Positions 57,654 through 64,000 of a stretch of 64,000 nt of DNA are shown piece after piece. Under the pieces are notes generated by a model that saw nothing but the letters and a program-made list of their open reading frames with translations, made no database searches and had not been told where the DNA came from. How positions within the stretch are numbered: the first letter of the stretch is position 1; the number at the start of each line of letters is the position of its first letter. Location of the stretch: the NCBI RefSeq assembly GCF_012911025.1, contig NZ_WUEI01000002.1, positions 1-64,000 on the forward strand. Reading direction: 5' to 3'. Origin of the DNA: Azoarcus sp. TTM-91 (GTDB lineage Bacteria; Pseudomonadota; Gammaproteobacteria; Burkholderiales; Rhodocyclaceae). A program made the translations under genes and the position numbers.

Positions 57654-58073
57654 ATGAGCAACCTGACCCGTCATGACCCTCTGGAAGACTTCTTCCGTGG
57701 CTTCTTCGTGCGGCCGGTGGAGTTCGGCTCCAACGCCGCGGCCGACGCCCCGCAGATGCGGGTGGACGTCAAGGAGAACGCGGAGGGCTATGAAGTGCTG
57801 GCCGAACTGCCCGGCATCGCCAAGGACGACATCCACGTCCATATCGATGGCCCTGTGGTTTCCATCTCGGCCGAACGCAAGCAGGAAAAGGAAGTGAAGA
57901 ACGGTGAGCGGGTGCTGCGCACCGAGCGCTACTTCGGCAAGGTGTCGCGCAGCTTCCAGCTCGGCCAGGAGATCGACGAAGGCCAGTCCTCGGCCAGCTT
58001 CGTCGATGGCGTGCTGACGCTGAAGCTGCCGCGCAAGCCGACCGCCCAGGCCAAGCGTCTGAGCATCTCCTGA
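57654..58073 (+). CDS. Small heat-shock protein (Hsp20/alpha-crystallin)
   Basis: ATP-independent holdase chaperone, 139 residues. The alpha-crystallin domain spans about 35-128 (MRVDVKENAEGYEVLAELPGI, GVLTLKLPRKP), and the conserved C-terminal tail is AKRLSIS. AAGGAGAG lies before the ATG. The sigma-32 promoter just upstream indicates heat induction. It is followed by a terminator at 58116. Confidence 0.95.
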   Translation: MSNLTRHDPLEDFFRGFFVRPVEFGSNAAADAPQMRVDVKENAEGYEVLAELPGIAKDDIHVHIDGPVVSISAERKQEKEVKNGERVLRTERYFGKVSRSFQLGQEIDEGQSSASFVDGVLTLKLPRKPTAQAKRLSIS

Positions 58074-58115
58074 TGCCCCGCCGCCTTCGGGCGGCCACGC
58101 AGCCAGCCGAAGAAG

Positions 58116-58152
58116 AGGCCGCCCCGGAGCAATCCGGGCGGCCTTTGTCTTT
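58116..58152 (+). terminator. Terminator after hsp20
   Basis: AGGCCGCCC pairs with GGGCGGCCT around a 10-11 nt loop and is followed by TTGTCTTT. Confidence 0.75.
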
Positions 58153-58244
58153 CAGCGATTGAACATGGCGGCGGTAGCGGTGACAATCCCGCGGGCGTTT
58201 CATCCCTCCGCTTCCGCCACCCGCCGCACTCGCCACCACTCGCC

Positions 58245-59405
58245 ATGCCGCGCTGGATCGCTGCCCTCCTGCTCTGCGCCCTCACCAGCCTGCCGGCCTG
58301 GGCGGCCACGCTGCGCGTCGGGCCGGGCGAGGCCTACACCCGCATCAGCGACGCCGCACGGGTGGCCGCCGATGGCGACACGATAGAGATCGCCGCTGGC
58401 GAGTACCGCGGCGACGTCGCGGTGTGGACGCAGCGCCGCCTCACCATTCGTGGCATGGGTGGCGGCGCGGTACTCATCGCCGACGGCGCCAGCGCCGAGA
58501 ACAAGGCCATCTGGGTGATACGCAACGGCGACTTCGACATCCACAACCTCACCTTCCGCGGCACGCGGGTGAGGAACAACAACGGCGCCGGCATCCGCTT
58601 CGAGCATGGCCGGCTGCGGGTGGTGAACTGCCGCTTCCTCGACAACCAGACCGGCATCATGAGCTCCAACGACGGCGTGTCCGAGCTCATCGTCATCGGC
58701 AGCGAGTTCGGCAACGCGCCGCACAACGACCTGTGGCTGCCCCACCTGCTCTACGCGGGCCGCATGGCGCGGCTGACGGTGATAGGCAGCAGCTTCCACG
58801 GCGGCTATCGCGGCCATCTGTTGAAATCCCGCGCGCGGGAAAACTTCATCCTCTACAACCGCCTGGTGGATGGCAGCGATGGCGGCGCCTCCTACGAACT
58901 GGAGTTTCCCCAGGGCGGCCGCGCGGTGGTGGTGGGCAACATCATCGGCCAGTCGCGCAACACCCAGAACATCTCGCTGATCGCCTACGGCGCGGAGAAG
59001 GCTTTCTGGCCGGACAACGGCCTCTACCTCGCCCACAACACCCTGCTGGACGAGTTGCCCGCCGGCGGCCGCTTCGTCCGCATCTGGAGCGAGAGCTTCG
59101 CCAACGGCATAGCTGTGGTGGCACGCAACAACCTGCTGATCGGCAACGGCGCTTTCGACATTGCCGACGACGAGCATTCCGGCGGCAACCACCGCCTGCG
59201 CGCCGGCCAGGCCGGCACGCCCGCCGCGCCGGACTTCCGCCTGCCGGCCGACTCGCCCCTGCGCGGCCAGCGCTTCGACGGCCCCGCCACCCCTTATGGC
59301 GAACTGACGCCGCGCTGGGAGTTCATTCCCCCACGCGGCTCGCGCCAGCTCGATCCGGCGCAACCGCTCGCGCCCGGCGCCGTTCAAACTCCTTCCTCCG
59401 AATAG
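58245..59405 (+). CDS. Secreted right-handed beta-helix protein
   Basis: A protein of 386 residues. The signal peptide ends AWA-A (about residue 20-21). The mature chain has repeating beta-strand coils with Asn ladders (IHNLTFRGTRVRNNNG, VVNCRFLDNQTGI, LIVIGSEFGNAPHND, VVVGNIIGQSRNTQN, VVARNNLLIGNGAF), the pattern of PF13229-type parallel beta-helix proteins such as polysaccharide lyases and C5-epimerases. No catalytic residues can be assigned. It is exported and overlaps functionally with the surface-polysaccharide genes around it. The gap to the VanZ gene is only 4 bp. Confidence 0.85.
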   Translation: MPRWIAALLLCALTSLPAWAATLRVGPGEAYTRISDAARVAADGDTIEIAAGEYRGDVAVWTQRRLTIRGMGGGAVLIADGASAENKAIWVIRNGDFDIHNLTFRGTRVRNNNGAGIRFEHGRLRVVNCRFLDNQTGIMSSNDGVSELIVIGSEFGNAPHNDLWLPHLLYAGRMARLTVIGSSFHGGYRGHLLKSRARENFILYNRLVDGSDGGASYELEFPQGGRAVVVGNIIGQSRNTQNISLIAYGAEKAFWPDNGLYLAHNTLLDELPAGGRFVRIWSESFANGIAVVARNNLLIGNGAFDIADDEHSGGNHRLRAGQAGTPAAPDFRLPADSPLRGQRFDGPATPYGELTPRWEFIPPRGSRQLDPAQPLAPGAVQTPSSE

Positions 59406-59409
59406 CCGC

Positions 59410-61510
<2,101 letters not shown>

Positions 61511-61518
61511 GAAAGCCG

Positions 61519-61546
61519 CCCGCTCCGGCCCCAGGGCCGGAGCGGG
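61519..61546. terminator. Hairpin between convergent argB and TPR gene
   Basis: CCCGCTCCGGCCC pairs with GGGCCGGAGCGGG; the stem is 13 bp with a minimal loop. It has no U-tract, but the position between two converging genes suits a two-way 3' end. Confidence 0.6.
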
Positions 61547-61558
61547 GCCTTGCCCGCC

Positions 61559-62305
61559 TTACTGCGCCGGGGCGGGCGCGCCGGCGGCAGGCGCATCCTC
61601 AACCGGCGGGCGGGCCTCCGGAGTTTCCTTGTTCTCCCCCGATGCGCCCTGCTCAGGCGCCTTCGGCTCGGGCTCGCGCCATACGCCGGCCTTCACCAGA
61701 CGCTGGCGCAGCCCTGGCAGCGGAAAGCCCAGCTCGTAAGCCCGCTGCGCATTCGGCAGCGCCTTCTCATAGTTCTTCTGGTCAGCATACGCCAAGCCCA
61801 GGTTGTAGTAGCTGCTGGCATTGTTCGGGTCTTCGGCGATGGCCGCTTCCAGCTGCTTCACCGCGTCCTGCGGCCGCCCCGCCTTGATCAGGTGGATGCC
61901 ATACACCAGCTTCACCATCGGGTCGTCAGGCGCGTAGTGCAGACCGCGCTCGAACCAGCACTCCACCACATAGGGCTGGCCCTCCGGCTTCTTGCTCTTG
62001 GTCTTGAACGACCATTCGCTCATCGTCTGCAGCGCACGGTAGTGGTTGGGGAAAACACGCAGCGTGTAAGCCAGGTCGCCCGCCAGGGCGCCGGTGGTAC
62101 CGCGTCGCAGCTGGCGGATGTCTTCGGTGTAGTGACGGTGCTCCACCATGCCCAGCATCTTGCCTTCGGGATAGCGGTAGTCGAACGGCCCGGTGGCGTT
62201 GTGGAAAGGGTCGCCGCACTCGCTGCCCAGCGCCAGCGCGCTCCCGCTCGCCAGCAAGGCCCAGCCGGCCAGCGCCACGCTCCGAATTCTGTTGCCCATC
62301 TGCAT
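61559..62305 (-). CDS. Secreted TPR protein
   Basis: A protein of 248 residues. The signal peptide ends ALA-L (about 27). TPR-like units follow: AGRPQDAVKQLEAAIAEDPN, then SSYYNLGLAYADQKNYEKAL. The end (about 205-248) is Pro/Ala/Glu-rich. HNATGPFDYRYPEGK near the N-terminus is a distinctive stretch. ATG 62305 has AGGA at 7 bp. It is divergent from the glycosyltransferase and probably belongs to the cell-surface set; the exact role is unknown. Confidence 0.85.
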   Translation of the reverse strand: MQMGNRIRSVALAGWALLASGSALALGSECGDPFHNATGPFDYRYPEGKMLGMVEHRHYTEDIRQLRRGTTGALAGDLAYTLRVFPNHYRALQTMSEWSFKTKSKKPEGQPYVVECWFERGLHYAPDDPMVKLVYGIHLIKAGRPQDAVKQLEAAIAEDPNNASSYYNLGLAYADQKNYEKALPNAQRAYELGFPLPGLRQRLVKAGVWREPEPKAPEQGASGENKETPEARPPVEDAPAAGAPAPAQ

Positions 62306-62502
62306 CCCGTGTTCCTCGATAAGGCCGCAAGGCCCGGCCGCCCGCGCTGCCGGCCCATGATGATACTGCAAGCCTTCGCGGTGGCCGCCGGTGGGAAATA
62401 TCTCCGAGACATGACGCTGGGAAAGCCGGGATAATCTGCTACTGTTCCGGCCGGCAGCGCGCTTGCCGTCCCCCATGTACATCTTGCAGGAGTTCCCGGA
62501 GC

Positions 62503-63762
62503 GTGACCCATCCGCGCCCGCGCCTGGTGGTCTACACCCGCGTCTATCCCAACAGCGCCCAGCCGAACTACGGCCTGTTCGTGCGCGAACGCATGCGCCG
62601 CGTGGCCGCCGAACTGGACCTGGTAGTGGTGGCGCCGGTGCCCTGGTTCCCCTTCCAGGGTCTGCTGCGCCGCCTGCGTCCGCACTACCGGCCGGCGGTG
62701 CCGGCCTACGAGGAGCAGGACGGCATCCGCGTCTATCACCCGCGCTTCTTCTGCTTCCCCGGCATCCTGAAGTGGAGTGACGCCTGGCTGCAGGCGCTGG
62801 GCAGTCTTCCGCTGATGCGCCGGCTGAAGCGGGAATTCGACTACGAGTTGATCGACTCCCACTTCGTCTATCCGGACGGCGCCGCCGCCCGCCTGCTGTC
62901 GCGCTGGCTGGGCGTGCCCTACACCATCACCCTGCGCGGCAGCCTGCTGCGCTTCGGCCGCAGCAAGGCGCAGAAGCGCCAGATAGACCAGGCCATCCAC
63001 GATGCCGCCCGGGTGTTCTCGGTGGCCGACTCCCTGCGCCAGGACGCCATCTCCTGGGGGCACGCCCCGGACCACCTGCAGGTGGTCGGCAACGGCGTGG
63101 ACCTGGAGCGCTTCCGCCCCGAGGACCAGGCGGAGAGTCGCCGCCGCCTCGGCCTGCCGGAAGGCGTGCGCATGCTGGTGTCCGTCGGCGGCCTCACCGA
63201 GCGCAAGGGCTTCCACCGCGTCATCGAGGTGCTGCCGCAGCTGCGCCAGAGCCATGGCGACATCCACTTCGTGGTCGCCGGCGGCGCCAGCCCCGAGGGC
63301 AACAACCGCGCCGATCTGGAGGCGCAGATCACCGCCCTCGGGCTGCAGGACTGCGTGCACCTGATAGGCGCGAAGTCGCCGGACGAGCTGCGCTACGTCT
63401 ATTCCGCAGGCGACGTCTTCGTCCTTGCCACCCGCTTCGAGGGCTGGGCCAACGTCTTCCTCGAAGCCTCCGCCTGCGGCCTGCCCATCGTCACCACCCG
63501 GGTCGGTGGCAACGCCGAGGTGGTCAGCTCTGACGATGTCGGCCTGCTGGTGCCTTATGGCGATGCCGAGGCGCTGCGCGACGCCCTGCGCACAGCCTTC
63601 GAGCGCGAATGGAAGCGGGAGGCCATTCTGGAACACGCCCGCATCAACGCCTGGCAGACGCGCATCCCGCAGCTGCTCGCCGCCTTCCAGGCCATCACCG
63701 CGCCCAAGTCTGCCGCCGCACCGGCCACCGCCGACAGCAGTCTGGCCGATGGCGCCAAGTAA
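62503..63762 (+). CDS. Glycosyltransferase, GT4/GT-B family
   Basis: A protein of 419 residues, cytosolic face of the membrane. The N-domain opens with VVYTRVYPNSAQPNYGLFV. The sugar-nucleotide domain has VVGNGVDLERF, VGGLTERKGFHRVIEVLP and the E-x7-E motif FEGWANVFLEASACGLPIV. The GTG start at 62503 has AGGAG 10 bp upstream. The acceptor is unknown. It is followed within about 16 bp by a PaaK/CapK-like gene; this pairing is common in exopolysaccharide clusters. Confidence 0.9.
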   Translation: MTHPRPRLVVYTRVYPNSAQPNYGLFVRERMRRVAAELDLVVVAPVPWFPFQGLLRRLRPHYRPAVPAYEEQDGIRVYHPRFFCFPGILKWSDAWLQALGSLPLMRRLKREFDYELIDSHFVYPDGAAARLLSRWLGVPYTITLRGSLLRFGRSKAQKRQIDQAIHDAARVFSVADSLRQDAISWGHAPDHLQVVGNGVDLERFRPEDQAESRRRLGLPEGVRMLVSVGGLTERKGFHRVIEVLPQLRQSHGDIHFVVAGGASPEGNNRADLEAQITALGLQDCVHLIGAKSPDELRYVYSAGDVFVLATRFEGWANVFLEASACGLPIVTTRVGGNAEVVSSDDVGLLVPYGDAEALRDALRTAFEREWKREAILEHARINAWQTRIPQLLAAFQAITAPKSAAAPATADSSLADGAK

Positions 63763-63778
63763 GGCCGCCAGCCCGTCC

Positions 63779-64000
63779 ATGAGCGCCTACACCCTGTTCG
63801 CTTCGCGGCTGCTGTTCCCGCTGCACGAGCGCCTGAAGCGCCACGACACCGTCGCCATCCTGCGCGAACTGGAGCGCAGCCAGTGGCTGGACACCGCCGG
63901 CCTGCAGGCCCTGCAGCTGGAGCGGCTGCGCCGCTTGCTGGCCCGGGCCGCCGCCCGCGTGCCCTATTACCGCGAGCTGTTCGCCCAGGCGAAGCTGACC
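63779..64000 (+). CDS. CapK/PaaK-like adenylate-forming protein, 5' part only
   Basis: 74 codons are visible before the window ends. The start MSAYTLFASRLLFPLHERL at 63779 or an in-frame ATG at 63749 (overlapping the glycosyltransferase stop) are both possible. RLLARAAARVPYYRELF is typical of the N-terminus of the phenylacetate-CoA-ligase/CapK family found in polysaccharide clusters. The active-site motifs lie beyond the window. Confidence 0.7.
   Translation, partial: MSAYTLFASRLLFPLHERLKRHDTVAILRELERSQWLDTAGLQALQLERLRRLLARAAARVPYYRELFAQAKLT

Overview
The window is GC-rich, densely packed chromosomal DNA, almost certainly from a betaproteobacterium of the Rhodocyclales (Azoarcus/Thauera/Azospira/Zoogloea-like). 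This placement rests on gene order and protein families: leuS-lptE-holA-proA, rpsU-dnaG-rpoD-tRNA, pilB-pilC-pilD, fmdB-DUF502-aspS and dcd-decarboxylase-mrp-metG. It was not tested by a database search. Nearly every gene is a core housekeeping gene; the accessory material is small and specific.

Layout. 1-850: a strong leftward promoter (perhaps of an rRNA operon just outside the window) and a frameshifted IS5-family transposase. 855-3710: a PilZ-domain protein, then thyA-folA. 3754-11046: a leftward run (Orn/Lys/Arg decarboxylase, dcd, mrp/apbC), an OmpA-like lipoprotein and metG. 11263-13228: SulP transporter and acylphosphatase. 13246-23095: a leftward run of dnaE, a TM-helix-repeat channel protein, a quinone oxidoreductase, phospholipase A and malic enzyme. 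23430-27101: orphan ParA, uvrD and a small conserved protein. 27313-32828: leuS, lptE, holA, proA. 32829-34657: an intergenic region with strong hairpins, then ogt-xerD. 34705-36868: YbaK-type deacylase, H-NS-like protein, folB, plsY. 36892-42328: tsaD, divergent from rpsU-dnaG-rpoD and tRNA-Ile2. 42420-46481: leftward gloA, YgjP-like metalloprotein, CinA-like protein, EI24/CysZ protein and ffh. 46530-51311: a YpjD-like protein and pilB-pilC-pilD. 51470-54252: fmdB, DUF502, aspS.

54392-58073 is the most distinctive accessory block. It holds a receiver-TPR protein whose phosphoacceptor Asp is Glu, a lipoprotein RNase of the barnase/RNase Sa family, its barstar-type inhibitor, nudB, a CWC-type Cys-rich protein, and an Hsp20 gene with a good sigma-32 promoter. 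RNase, barstar and nudB are joined by successive ATGA overlaps. 58245-64000 holds a secreted beta-helix protein, a tandem-VanZ membrane protein, argB, a secreted TPR protein, a GT4 glycosyltransferase and the start of a CapK/PaaK-like gene. This looks like the edge of an exopolysaccharide or cell-surface cluster.

Functional links: four folate/thymidylate genes (thyA, folA, folB, nudB) are scattered through the window. Replication and repair are represented by dnaE, holA, dnaG, uvrD, ogt and xerD. Translation is represented by metG, leuS, aspS, ffh, tsaD, rpsU and the tRNA. I found no CRISPR array, no intact mobile element and no prophage.
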